A DNA stretch of 64,000 bases from Smallanthus sonchifolius (taxonomy: Eukaryota; Streptophyta; Magnoliopsida; Asterales; Asteraceae): the NCBI GenBank assembly GCA_023525975.1, contig CM042034.1, positions 23,293,501 through 23,357,500 on the forward strand, given 5' to 3'. Every line of letters starts with the position of its first letter. Position 1 is the stretch's first letter. Below the pieces are notes generated by a model. That model saw only the letters and a program-made list of their open reading frames with translations, was not told where the DNA came from and did not search any database. Made by a program: the position numbers and the translations under genes. This document shows, in pieces, positions 35,851 through 47,500 of the stretch.

Positions 35851-35857
35851 CTTAACA

Positions 35858-36062
35858 AGGGGCTGTTTGGCAAGTGCTAAACCATTAAGTGTTGAATCAT
35901 TAAGAGGTCTGAATGGTTAAGTATGGTTTTTCAGCTGAACCATTAAGAGGTAAAATGAACTATTAAGAGGTGGGCTGTCAGTGAAACAGACACCCCCTTA
36001 CCTCTGAACGATTCAAATGTAGCCTCTTAATGGAATCATTAAGAGACTACCAAACAACCCCT
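35858..36062. mobile_element. MITE with AGGGGCTGTTTGG...CCAAACAACCCCT ends (205 bp)
   Basis: The termini are 13-bp near-perfect inverted repeats of the GGGG(C/T)TGTTTGG kind common to hAT MITEs. The interior repeats CATTAAGAGGT words in both orientations. No clear 8-bp TSD is visible. Confidence 0.65.
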
Positions 36063-37129
36063 AAGTCTAGACGTGTTGGACTTAGACACGAACATGTCAA
36101 ATAATTTGTCAATTAGTTAATTAATGGTGGGTGATCACCATAAGCTTCTTACAATCCAATAAGAACTACCGAGAAAACTAATTTATAGTACTTCAAGAGG
36201 GGTGTGCCTTAAGCCCACATATGAGTACTCACTCATGATTAAACCTTGACTTAACGCTTGGTAACTTACCAAGGTTGGAAACAACTCTTAATGAAATTAT
36301 AACACATATTATGTTGGAGTCTTTTAGTTACAGAAATATCTTCATAAACCTAAATATGGAAGTGAGGCTAATTCATATGAGCTAAACGGCTACACTCAAG
36401 AGCATTATGAGAAACCAATACAAGATCCATAACGGTTAAACATGTCGGTTTACAGCACATAGAACGAATGAGCGAAATGATATGCATGAGGCGCTTCAGT
36501 CTAACATATAAGAAAACTAGTAACCATTCTTATCCTAGTTAGGCTTAAACACTTTTATTAGGTAAACGTTTAAGGGGCAAGATTTCACCTATGCTACCCC
36601 AATTCCACATGGGTAGTCTATTTTTTTTATATTTAAACCGAGTCTATTTTAAAAATGATGAAGAGATATTGATAATCATTTTTAAAAGACATATTTCTCC
36701 GTGCAATATTATAATATAATAGGTCCTATGAAAAATGGGATGAAATCGGCAAGGACTTTTGGTTATCCCACATAAGAAGATTCTAAAACCCAAGAAGGTT
36801 TATAAGTTAGAAAATTAGAAATCTATATCCATACGATATAATAAATAAATGTTCTTTTTATGTTATGTGTCGTCTTCATATTTATTTTTATTATTTTTTT
36901 CTCTCTCTTCTATTAAATACATATTTATCTTTTAATAATAATAATATATTTTTTTTTAAAATACTAATTATACTAATAAAACACATTTATTTTAAAGTAT
37001 ATCGTATTATAAGAAATTTAAAATCTAATTATATAACTTTTATTTTCAATCAAACAGTAATTGAAAGTCAAATTATACTAAATAGTAATTAACGTATTTT
37101 CGAAACCCAATTATATATTAATTTTTACA
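36063..37129. other. Intergenic, no gene seen
   Basis: AT-rich DNA with no recognisable coding region. It may contain the unresolved 5' part of the Helitron that ends at 38610. Confidence 0.35.
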
Positions 37130-37138
37130 TATTTTAAA

Positions 37139-38485
37139 GAGTTAATTACACCGTTAGTCCCTGTGGTTTGTAAAAAGTAACAAGTATGGGTACTAAGGGT
37201 TTCAAGTTGCAAGTATGGGTACTATACTTTCAATTTTGTAACAATAATGGGTATTAAGACTAACTTCCGTTAGTTTTTTTGTTAAGTTGAAGGACAATTA
37301 AGTCATTTCACATATGTGGGTTAATTATGTAAGTTTTCATATATGAGAGACCATTTATGTAATTAAGTCTAATTAATATAAAAAACAAACACTTCCCACC
37401 ATCGTCTCGTTCATCCAAACGCAACTGCCCCACCACCGTCTCCTTCATCTCTGGCAACCCATCACCACCGTCCGCTAGCCGCCACCTTCTCTGACCACCA
37501 CCATTTCCCTTTTTCCTTCTCTCTTAAACCTCTGCCATCCACCTCCACCTCGTATGAACTCCGTCATTGCCAATGCCACCACACCACATCTTCTCTCTTA
37601 ACTTTTCCGGCCGACACCAACAAAAAGCCCCACTCCGCCGGCACCATCTGAGTACTTTTACAGTCGGACACCAAGAACAGATCCACTCCACTCCGGTCGG
37701 TCACCAAGAACAGATCATCAGGAACGTCTGAAGCAACACCGCCACCACCGCCACCTCGTCCCACACATGCGTCGAATTTATTTGTTTTCTTCTGGCCAAC
37801 TTTCGTCGCCGCTCCATGGATTAACGATCCAAATACCCCCTTGCCGTTGGATAACAGGAGTTGGTGGTGATCGGGATGGATGTAAGGTTTTGGATTAGAG
37901 ATTTGACGGACGAAATTGGGATTATTGGGTTTCGACATTTAGGTTCTTGATTTTCCATCCAAGAGTTTTGCTATTACCTGATAGATTTTCGATTGAGATT
38001 GCTCCATTGGAATCAATCAGTCCAGTTTCAACTGAAGAGCGTTTCAATCGATCGCTCAAATTCCAAGTGAAGAACGATTTGGTCGAGCATGAGTGAATCC
38101 TTGAAAAGGGTTGGAATTTGGCAGCGATTGTGATATTTATATAAGATTTGAATTAATCGAGTTTTTTGGAATGGAGGTTGCGGTGGTGGCCGGTGGTGAA
38201 GACATCAAAGGGGGAGAGGGTTGGTTTGTTTGTTTGTTTTTTAATATTAATTAGAGTTAATTACATAACTAATCCATTAGATGTGAAAAGTTACATAATT
38301 AGCTCACATAATGTGAAATGACTTAATTGCCCTTAGATGTAACAGAAAAACTAACACCAGTTAGTCTTAATACCCAATACTGTTACAAAATTGAAAGTAT
38401 AGTACCCAAACTTGCAACTTGAAACCCTTAGTACCCATACTTGTTACTTTTTACAAACCACAGGGACTAACGGTGTAATTAACTC
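37139..38485. mobile_element. Non-autonomous MULE (1.35 kb) with long TIRs and perfect 9-bp TSD
   Basis: Inverted repeats of about 245 bp start GAGTTAATTACACCGTTAG and end with the complement. The flanks are TATTTTAAA on both sides (37130-37138, 38486-38494). The first 130 bp of the two TIRs differ at only a few sites, so the copy is fairly young. The middle (37390-38240) is CG-richer and contains a minus-strand open frame of 124 codons (37938-37564) with a poly-Gly stretch. It resembles no family I know. It could be a captured host gene fragment (Pack-MULE), but that is unproven. Confidence 0.9.
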
Positions 38486-38574
38486 TATTTTAAATTTTGT
38501 TTCATATTCTTAATATATGTAATACATTTTTACACCTGTAACATAAAGATTTAAAAACTTTATATACTGATATT

Positions 38575-38610
38575 TTTCACTTCGTGGGTATTACACGAGT
38601 TCTAAGCTAG
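38575..38610 (+). mobile_element. Helitron 3' terminus
   Basis: CTTCGTG...CACGAG (one bulged base) forms a short stem-loop. TTCTAAG and then CTAG (38607-38610) follow, with T as the next base. The body would lie to the left and contain the 37139 MULE. Its 5' TC end could not be placed. Confidence 0.45.
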
Positions 38611-39236
38611 TGTTATTACATATTTAGCAATAAGAGTCCTCTCATGAGAAAGGATGTAACTACCTCTATACTCCTAACAATTTACTTAACTCAATTGCAT
38701 TTTCTTAATAACATTTTTTTTCCATCATCAACCAAATAAAACGCTAATATCTCATCGTCATAGACACAAAAAGAAAATAAAATCAATACATAAATAAACA
38801 TTTATAAAAAAAGTCAGCCGCACCATTCAATATTTTATTTATACTTTATCGAATTATTATTATAATTAAAATTTAAAACGAGGCCTAGAAAATTAACGTT
38901 TTTATTTGTTATTATTCCTTGAACAACAAAATCCACTTAGAAAAAAACAAATGAAAGAGGCTTATTTTCTTCTTCAATAAAAAAATGATATGTGATTCAA
39001 TCGCTTTAGAAATTAAAAGGCCATTTTTAATGTAACATTTGTATCAAAAGTGATTTTACTTTTTAATTATATTATAATTATATTTTACAATCCACAAAGC
39101 TTTTAGTTTTTAGCAATAAATTGCATACGAAAGATGCGTATTTTCATTCAAATTTGATATGGGGACTTAAAATCAACGTTTTTAGATATTTATTTCTACA
39201 TTAGATTATTTAAATGTAAATCCCAGATTTTTTAAA
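38611..39236. other. Intergenic, no gene seen
   Basis: AT-rich stretch with no motif, repeat border or coding signal that I can support. Confidence 0.35.
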
Positions 39237-39245
39237 TTAACAAAC

Positions 39246-40467
39246 GAGTTAATTGCATAAATGACTTGCAGTGGCGAATCTAGAACATAATTTCAAATAT
39301 AGGACAATTTTTTACCGTATATTAAAAAACGATAATAAACACAGTAAACACACGCACCTAATAGATTTCTCCTCTCCGGCATTTGAAAGCTTAAAATCGA
39401 GCCATTACATAGTCTTCTGTTACTTTATCAAATGTTTCTCTTTCGACTGCACAAACTAGAGCATTGTTCAAATATTAAACCATAAATTCATAATCAATTG
39501 CACACAAACCCTAGAAATTTAAAATTTAGAAATTAGAATAATACATATTTCTAAGAAGTAAGAGATTAGAGAATAGAGACCGATTGGAGCACGGTAGTAG
39601 CGGCGGCCGACGACGAGTGGCGTTAGGAGTTGGGTGGGTGGCTGGGAGGCAGGAGCGCTGGGTGAGTGGGTGGGGTTGTTCATGTGCTATGGCCTGTGGA
39701 GTGAATTGAATGTCCCGATTTTTTTTGTTAATTGTTAGATGGGTTTATTTTGGGTTGGGCTTTAGGTTTAAATTAATTTGGGCTTTTAGGTTTTAAATCT
39801 TTTAATTAACTTAGGTTTTTAGTTTTATAAACTTGAGCTTTAGAGTTTTAATCAATAATTAGTTTTTGCTTTTAAAAAAATTATGGAGGGGTAACCAAAT
39901 ATATTTTCAGGAGAAGTTGAGGGGTGGCGCCTTAATAGAACCGCCCCTGATGACATGTGGTTCGATTAAATTGCATGTTTGACTCCATGATTGAAAATTT
40001 GCAAACGTAGTTCAAGCATTTGATATCACGTTTGGACCCTTTAAAACTAGTTAGTTTTTAACGGAAATTATCTCGTGTGCCATTCACGTGAGGGTAATTC
40101 GGACTTTTCCAATCTCGATCCCTTTTTGTTCGTAAGTTCAAACGTAAGTATTGGATTTGGGTTGGACGATTTTTTACGAAGGTGGGATGATTCTCAATTC
40201 CTTATGGTTCGTAAGTTCAAACGACATGGAGTCTCGTATTCAGCGACGTAGTCTGTAATCGAGGGGGGAAAACGGTAGTGTTTTGGGTTAAAGATTTGAA
40301 AAGTCTGAATTACTCTCACGTGGATGATAAAAGGGGTAATGTTTTTAAACTAACTAGTATTACTTTCAAAGGTTAAACGTGCAACCTGGTATCAAATGTA
40401 TAGGCTAAGTTTATAATTTTTTAATCGTAAGGAATCAAATCATTGAAGCCATTTCTCTAATTAAATC
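39246..40467. mobile_element. MULE/foldback element with a nested hAT in its left TIR
   Basis: The outer ends GAGTTAATTGCATAAATGAC and, reverse-complemented from the right, GATTTAATTAGAGAAATGGC begin inverted repeats of about 190 bp. These stay alignable through TTTGATA...ACTAGTTAGTTT...CACGTGAG(G/A)GTAATTC. The flanks TTAACAAAC (39237-39245) and TTAACAAAT (40468-40476) match at 8 of 9 positions. The left arm is interrupted by the hAT at 39269-39949. It has no coding capacity. Confidence 0.75.
39269..39949. mobile_element. Non-autonomous hAT (681 bp)
   Basis: Ends are CAGTGGCGAATCTAG and GAACCGCCCCTG (imperfect TIR). The flanks ATGACTTG (39261-39268) and ATGACATG (39950-39957) match at 7 of 8. 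Removing the insert with one flank copy makes the surrounding MULE arm continuous. The interior has no recognisable protein; 39590-39670 is GC-rich. Confidence 0.8.
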
Positions 40468-40476
40468 TTAACAAAT

Positions 40477-40846
40477 TTTAAACGTGTATTGATAGGCAAC
40501 AAAATAATAATAATAAAAAAACTAATTTATAATCATATATTTCTAGTCAAGATAAATTATCTCAGTTTTTTCTTTGTTGTATGTAAAGGTAATTGCATTT
40601 AATAACACTTCTTGTTGTTATTGATTTACTAAAGGAAATAAATAGTAACTTAGTTTTTTAATATTTTTAATTTTTATGTAACTTTTTGTTTCATCCTTAT
40701 ATTTTGTATAATTTATGTTTTTAATCGGTTTCATTTTTTAATGATTTCGTTTTTCTGTAATAACTTTCGCTTGCGGCTGTCTTTAGTTTTTTTTGTGTGC
40801 CGGTATTGGTATTATCGAAGCCGTTATTGATATTGGTTTTTTTTAA
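40477..40846. other. Intergenic, probably left part of a Helitron
   Basis: T-rich sequence. TTGCATTTAATAACAC at about 40591 reappears right after the Helitron end at 41275. No gene is seen. Confidence 0.3.
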
Positions 40847-40850
40847 ACGG

Positions 40851-41273
40851 AGAGTTTTTATTTTGTATCGTAGGCTATAGCGGACGCCAGGTTATGAGCG
40901 AATAACATTAAACAGAGAGTTTTTATTTTGTATTGTAAGCTATAGCGGACGCCAGGTTATGAGCGAATAACATCGTTGCCGGTATTTGTATTATCGGAGC
41001 CGGTATTGGTATTGACTTTTATGCTTTCGACGAGCCAAAAATAACATCATTGTTGGTTTTGGTATTATCGGAACGAGCATCGGTATGCGCTTCTACGGTT
41101 TTTGATGATCTGCATTACGCGGGAAAAAACGACCAAACGAGTCAAAAATAACATTATTGCTGGTTTTGGTATTATCGGAACGAGTATCGGTATGCAATTT
41201 TACGGTTTTTGACGGTCTGCAGTACGCGGGAAAAAAAACTCCCGCTGCGAAGCGCGAGGGAAAATACCACTAG
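40851..41273 (+). mobile_element. Helitron 3' end with internal tandem duplications
   Basis: A 65-bp unit (…GGCTATAGCGGACGCCAGG…) is duplicated at 40851-40915 and 40916-40980. A second, about 120-bp unit (GGTATTATCGGAACGAG...GTACGCGGG) is duplicated at about 41055-41240. The end reads CTCCCGCTGCGAAGCGCGAGGG, a GC stem-loop candidate with a bulge. AAAATACCACTAG (41273) follows and then T, as at Helitron 3' ends. Confidence 0.5.
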
Positions 41274-41527
41274 TTGCATTTAATAACACCCGCTATGTTA
41301 TTAACTTTATATATACAAATATTTTAAAATAAAATAAGATATTGTGGGTATTATTGTTATGAAAAAAGTTTAAATAAAAAGGGTTTTAAACAAAAAATAT
41401 GATAAGGATTTAGGGCCATTATCAAATTATAAAAGAAAAAGTTGTTAGAAGAATATTTTAGTTATGATCACTTTTGTTGATTTTTTATCAAATTCTCCCA
41501 TTTTTAAACTAGGAAAAGAAAGGCAAT

Positions 41528-43330
41528 GTGGGCCTTGGGCCTTGTTGCAAGTTGGGTCGAAAAAGGGGGGAAGCGCATGGCCTTAAAACCCTAGCCTCCA
41601 CCCACACTTCACATTCCATGCAATTTTTGAGAGAGAAGGAGGGAGAGACAGAGATTGAAGATCCGAGCTCATGGGATCGTTGGTACGTGACTCGGGAACG
41701 TTTAGCAACGAGCGGGAAGCGTTTTCAAATAACGATCGTCTTTAGACTGAGTTTTTATGGTATTTTGGGTTTTAAAGAAAGATCGAGTAAAGTTAGTATT
41801 TTTACGTATGAAACTAGAAATGAAGTATAGATTTAGACTCCTGAATAGAAAACCAACGTTTTGGTCGTAAAAAGTTCGAGTCTTGATAAGTTTAGATCCC
41901 AGCTGCCATGTTCATGCAAACTTAGGGTTTGAGTGGGGAAGAAGAAGCTCGTTTGTGAACTTGCTAAGTTCGACGGGCTTAAGGCTAGCGAGACTATCAA
42001 GTTCGCTGAGTCTAGCGAAACTATCATATTCGCTTGGTAAGTTCGCTGGGTCTATGGTAGGAGAACTTAACCTAGTTTCGCCTTATCAGAAGTAGTGAAA
42101 CCGTTCAATGTCGGGTTAAGTCTGATATGATTTGAACTGTTATATGTCTAGCATGTGTGAGATCAGGTAGAACATTCCAGCTAAGATACCAGGGAAGTTC
42201 TAATCCCCTTTTTGTCTGCTTTAGGAGTGGTGTGCATACTTAGTGAAAAAATGTTTATTACGTATTTTATATTAATAAACAAAGGCGAAAGTTATGTTTA
42301 GGATAAATGTTTAAAAGAGGCAAAAGCACGATTTATGTAAAGTATAGTTATATTTATGACAAACGTTTATTATATTTTCATATACATAAAAAAGGAATGA
42401 TATATGTGTAAAGTTATGTTTCAGTAAAGTAAAGATATTTTATGCCAAGCGTTTATCATGTTTTATATACATAAACAAATGAATATTATATGTTAAGTTT
42501 TTAACTAGTTAAAGAACGTTATATGAAAAGAAAGTGAATAGCTTTCCTACGGGAATGTGTACCAGTTGGTTAAGGTCATTTGAGGACAGATGTTACTTGT
42601 ACAAGATGTTAGTTATGGGTTATGCCCATTAGTAAGAGCCTTGGTGGTTCGTTAACGGTTGTACAACTGGGATGGGTGACGGCGATTACTCGAGAGGTCA
42701 CGCAACCTCCCTGCACCTGTTAAGCGATATTGATCACGAGGACAATACCATGTTAAGCGGTGTTGATCACGAGGACAATACCATGTTAAGCGGTATTGAC
42801 CATGAGGACAATACCAGTTGTGACAAGGGAATTGACGGTTAAGCGGTATTGATCACAAGGACAATACCAAGTATTGATCACGAGGACAATGCCAATAGTG
42901 ACAAGGAATTGACGGCTATCATATATTTTATGTTTTTAAAAGTAAAGTATGTAAGGTTTTGTTTTTGTCTTAATGATAGTATATATGTATTATCAAATCT
43001 TTGGATGATTGATTAAAGTAAACGTTAGAACTCACTCAACATTGCTGATTTTTAGTATACACATCAGTTAAGTGTAGGTGGTTGTAGATGGATGAGGATA
43101 CTTAGCTTGACGTAAAGAGTTACCATGAAGATCAGAGTCTGGCATCCCGCGTTATGTTTGTGTTTATATTATTTTAAGACAAGATTTATTTTGTATTGGA
43201 CAAGTTATGTTAGACATGTTATGCTTCTGCTGTTTATGTTAAAGTTTAAATCGTTTCCATTGCGATTTGTTGAATGCCTTATGTTTATTCAAAATCTATG
43301 TAGCACTAACATATATTATAGTTGATGTAT
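41528..43330 (+). repeat. Unrecognised LTR-like or non-coding RNA-like region
   Basis: No protein is recognised. The region starts with a GC-richer leader (41530-42110), passes a GGAGTGGTGTGCATACTTAGTG segment near 42227, a hairpin array (42726-42893) and a GATACTTAGC segment near 43098. This order loosely recalls the gypsy LTRs elsewhere in the window (leader, (G)CATACTTAGCCC, structured 3' part). TGTGGGCC at 41527 could be an LTR start, but no TSD, PPT or clear CA end was found. Confidence 0.35.
42726..42893. repeat. Tandem hairpin array GGTATTG-ATCACGAGGA-CAATACC
   Basis: Five units (starts 42726, 42759, 42792, 42845, 42870) each form a 7-bp stem with a 10-nt loop. The first three starts are exactly 33 bp apart. 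Arm changes in units two and five (GGTGTTG; CAATGCC) keep a wobble pair in RNA. Units one and five each have one outer mismatch. GACAAGGAATTGACGG follows units three and five. Confidence 0.75.
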
Positions 43331-43560
43331 AATAAAAAAAAGGATAGAAGATAACAATAAGTTCTGTAATTTTGAAAAAATAAACATAGAAATACTTACA
43401 AGTTCATTGAATTTTCTCTTTATAATGCTCTTGGATCGTCTTCTACGATAATAAAAACTATTGAATCGTTTACTATCATAATAAACTGGCTTGAATCAAC
43501 TTTTTCTCAATCGTGATTCTTAATCAATAAATTATTACTTCTCAAAATAAAAATACATAA

Positions 43561-43940
43561 ATGTTTTTGTTACACGTTAAGATTCACCTTGATTATACCT
43601 GTTGTAGATGATAGACACATAAAGGAGGATACTTCACATAAAGCCGACTAATAAATGCTTTTAAGGAATACACAAGTATAAATATATACCCAAATATAAT
43701 TCATCTAAATGTTTTTAAGGAATACATACACAAATGTTTTTGTTACACGTTAAGATTCACCTTGATTATACTTGTTGTAGATGATAGACACATAAAGAAG
43801 GAGGATACTTCACATGAAGCCGACTAATAAATGTTTTTAAGGAATACACAAGTATAAATATATACCCAAATATAATTCATCTAAATGTTTTTAAGGAATA
43901 CACAGGTATAAATAGATACCCAAATATAATTCATCTACTA
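43561..43940. repeat. Tandem duplication, about 173-bp unit
   Basis: ATGTTTTTGTTACACGTTAAG...ATAATTCATCTAAATG occurs at about 43561-43733 and 43734-43885. A third partial copy of the AAGGAATACACAGGTATAAATA part follows to 43937. No gene is seen in it. Confidence 0.7.
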
Positions 43941-44514
43941 CATGTTTCACATGATGTATATTTTATACTGTTATCATATGTAAAACTTATACATGAATTA
44001 AAGTAAATACGCGATGATGAATTTGTGTATCTCATATCCATAGAGGTAAAAGTGTAAAATAGTGTTATGCCATAGGAACAAAGATATAATTAACAAGAAA
44101 ATAATTAGTTTTATAATTTTCTCATAAATTATCAGTATTTAGAGTCTACTTTAGCAATAATTTGGTGGCTTTTATAAAAAGAAACATTTTCCCAATAATT
44201 TTGACCCAAATCATTCATCTATTGTACCTCATATACAAAATGACATTTTCACTTTGTGTTTTAGGTTGGCTATGATTATTTTGGGCATATTCCTAAACGT
44301 ACATGACACCATCATCAGCCAAAGACAACAGGACACACACAGTATCCCTGTGACCCATCTCCCCCATTCCTCTTAATTCTTTCTTCTCTCACTCTTCATG
44401 CGTCTTCTTTTATTTACTTCAAAACTACCCCCAAATTCTCTCTCAATTAAAAAAAATAAAATAAATTTTTTTTTTAAATTATCAGTTGGAAGAGTCATTT
44501 TCTAACCTGCAGAA
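43941..44514. promoter_or_regulatory. Upstream region of the subtilase gene
   Basis: AT-rich upstream DNA that turns C/T-rich at 44330-44450 (CTCCCCCATTCCTCTT, TCTTCTCTCACTC), as in many plant 5' leaders. No TATA box was chosen with confidence. Confidence 0.4.
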
Positions 44515-47500
44515 ATGGCTTCTTCTCACAATATCTTTTTGGGTCTTTTCATATGTGTTTTTATGGGACAGATTACAATCTTCACTTATGCCAAGGTATA
44601 TTTTGTTGAATCTTTTTAAAGAAAGTCTTGATTTTTTTGGTTAGTGATGGACTCATGGTGATGTTCTTGGTGTAGGTGTATGTGGTGTATATGGGTGGCA
44701 ATGATGGTGATGACCCAGATGAAATTTTGATGAAAAATCATCAAATGCTTGTTTCTGTTCATAGTGGAAGGTTAATCATCACACCACATTTGATTTCTTT
44801 TCATAAAAATTGAATCTTTTTTTTTTTTTGAGATTTCCCCCTTTTGATGGAACAGTGTTGAAGAAGCACAAGCATCTCATTTGTATAGTTATAAACATGG
44901 GTTTAGAGGCTTTGCAGCCAGATTGACAGATGATCAGGCTCTTCAAATATCCAGTATGTTCATAAAAAGTTAAAAAAAAAAACAAAATTGTTAAATTTAA
45001 ATTTGGTTTAATTCTGCAGAGATGCCAGAGGTGGTCTCTGTGTTTGAGAACAAAAGAAGAAGCTTGCATACAACACATTCATGGGATTTCATTGGTCTTG
45101 CTGGAGAAGAAACCATGGAGATCTCTGGTTTTTCAACCAAAGATCAAGTTAATGTCATCATTGGTTTCATTGATACAGGTTTAATTTCCATAATTCCCAA
45201 CAATATTGTTTTTGTTTTAACTGTGGTACCTAACACTTTGAGTTGGTCTGCTTGATGAGTCACCAAAACAGTCATTATAACAGATTAATACTTGTTTTAA
45301 AGTTAAACCCAACTTTTAAATAATAAATTCATTTTAGATAAAAATTATAGCAAAAGCCCTCAAGTGATATTTAATTGTTTATAATTCATCCAGGCTTGAT
45401 TGTCTCACTTTGTTTGGGTACAAAGCAATGCCAATTTGTTGTATATTACATCCTTGGTAAACAGAACACGTGCTCTCTTATTTATTATTTCATTTGAAAA
45501 TGCTTTCTCTCTCTTTACTCTCTCTCTCTCTCTCTAGGACCATAAAGATAGATCTTCATATCATATTTATTTTGGGAATAAGGTTGAATAATCTTTTTAG
45601 TGTTTATTTTTTAGTTATTATCACCAAGTTTGTCTTTTTATTGTATAGAAACTTTTTATGACCACAACTTTTGAATTCTGCATTCTGTATGCTCATATTG
45701 TTCTATACAAACCAAAATTACAACCTTTTGTACTTTATATGTTACTATCAATGTGGGATTCATGAAAAACACAAATCTAATGGGGTTAGCTAAGTGTACA
45801 CCCCCTGTTACTTGTTATACCCCCTATCAATTTTATTGATTTTTTTTGCTATATGCCCGTATAAACGTTATTCAAGGGCTATACCCCTTTATACAGAGGG
45901 TTATATGCATGTATACAAAGATTGAATGACTGATGTGACAAGGGTTACATTTAGTAAAAACGAAAAGGGGTACGTTTAGTATCACCCTAATCCAATGAGG
46001 CCAACTTTTCCTACTTTCTTGAATTCGGCATTTTTGTGATGTTATTAACCTAAAGTTACAGTTTTTTGTGTCTTACATATGCATTTATCGATTTCTTGAA
46101 ACAAAAATGTGTGTAATTAACAGGAATTTGGCCTGAATCAGCAAGCTTTAGCAATACCGACATGCCTCCTGTGCCAGCTGGTTGGAGAGGAAAATGCCAA
46201 TCAGGGGAAGCTTTCAATATGACACACTGTAACAGGTCTTACATCAAGTATTATCACCTACATGATTGGTTTTCCAGTTTTGTTTTTTTTTCTTATTTTT
46301 TTATTAAAAGTGAAACAAACTGTATATGCACTGATGTTAGTTGATGATTGGTTTCAGATCTAATCTAAGTGTTGTGTTCACATAGGAAACTGATAGGTGC
46401 TAGATACTATCTGAGTGGATACGAAGCCGAAAAACAAGATAAGCTTGAGTATAATGATGATCCAAAAAACAAACGATCTTATCGATCAGCAAGAGATAGC
46501 AATGGACATGGGACCCACACAGCTTCCACAGCTGCTGGCCGGTACGTGATGGACATGAACTACAAGGGTCTGGCTCAGGGTGGCGCGAGAGGTGGTGCAC
46601 CCATGGCTAGGGTGGCAGTGTACAAGACATGTTGGGATTCAGGTTGTTATGATGCAGACATATTAGCTGCATTTGATGATGCGGTCAGAGACGGGGTCCA
46701 CATTGTGTCTTTATCTCTCGGCCTGGATTCCCCTCAAGGAGATTACTTTAGTGATGCGATCTCAATCGGCTCGTTTCACGCGGTTAGCCGTGGAATAACA
46801 GTTGTTTCCTCAGTTGGTAACCAAGGGACAACAGGGTCTGCAACAAATCTAGCTCCATGGATCATCACGGTTGCAGCCACTTCCATTGACCGAGAGTTTA
46901 CTGCTAATATTCAAATGGGAAATGGCGTTAACTTGCAGGTACGTCATCGCGTATCTGTTGCACAAAGTTTTATAACAAGAGATTTTGTGGTTATGATTAT
47001 TTAACATTACATAATCCTATGCTGTTAAAGCACTTAAAAAGCCAGGGTCTTTTTAAGTTGGGCGCACGGTATATAATTACCATTTTTAGGGGTTTCATAC
47101 ATGATTTAGGCTGGTTCCAGGACATTTTTGGATGTTTCAGACCAGTTTAGGTTTTAGAATTTTGCTAGAATTTACAAGATTTGGCCGGAATCTAGAAATC
47201 TCACCTCGACTGCCACGAGGCACTTTTCTTGAGTTGCGCCTGAGCACCTAGGCGCGAGCCTAGTGCGCCTTTGACATAGACATAATCACACTCATAACAC
47301 ATCTTAAAAGCCCATAAAACATGATATGTGTATACCGTTAACGGTTTGTTATGATGCTAGCAGGGTGAAAGTCTAAGTGTACTTGAGATGAAAGCCCCTG
47401 CAAGGATCATATCTGCTTCAATAGCAAATGGGGGTTACTTCACTCCCTATCAATCCAGGTGAAGCAACAGGTACTTCTGTTGATTGTTACAAAGTAGATG

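Noticed and set aside
41528..42095. Plus-strand protein genes in the leader-like stretch
   Set aside because: The open frames lack family motifs, and the region looks like an LTR leader or non-coding transcript.
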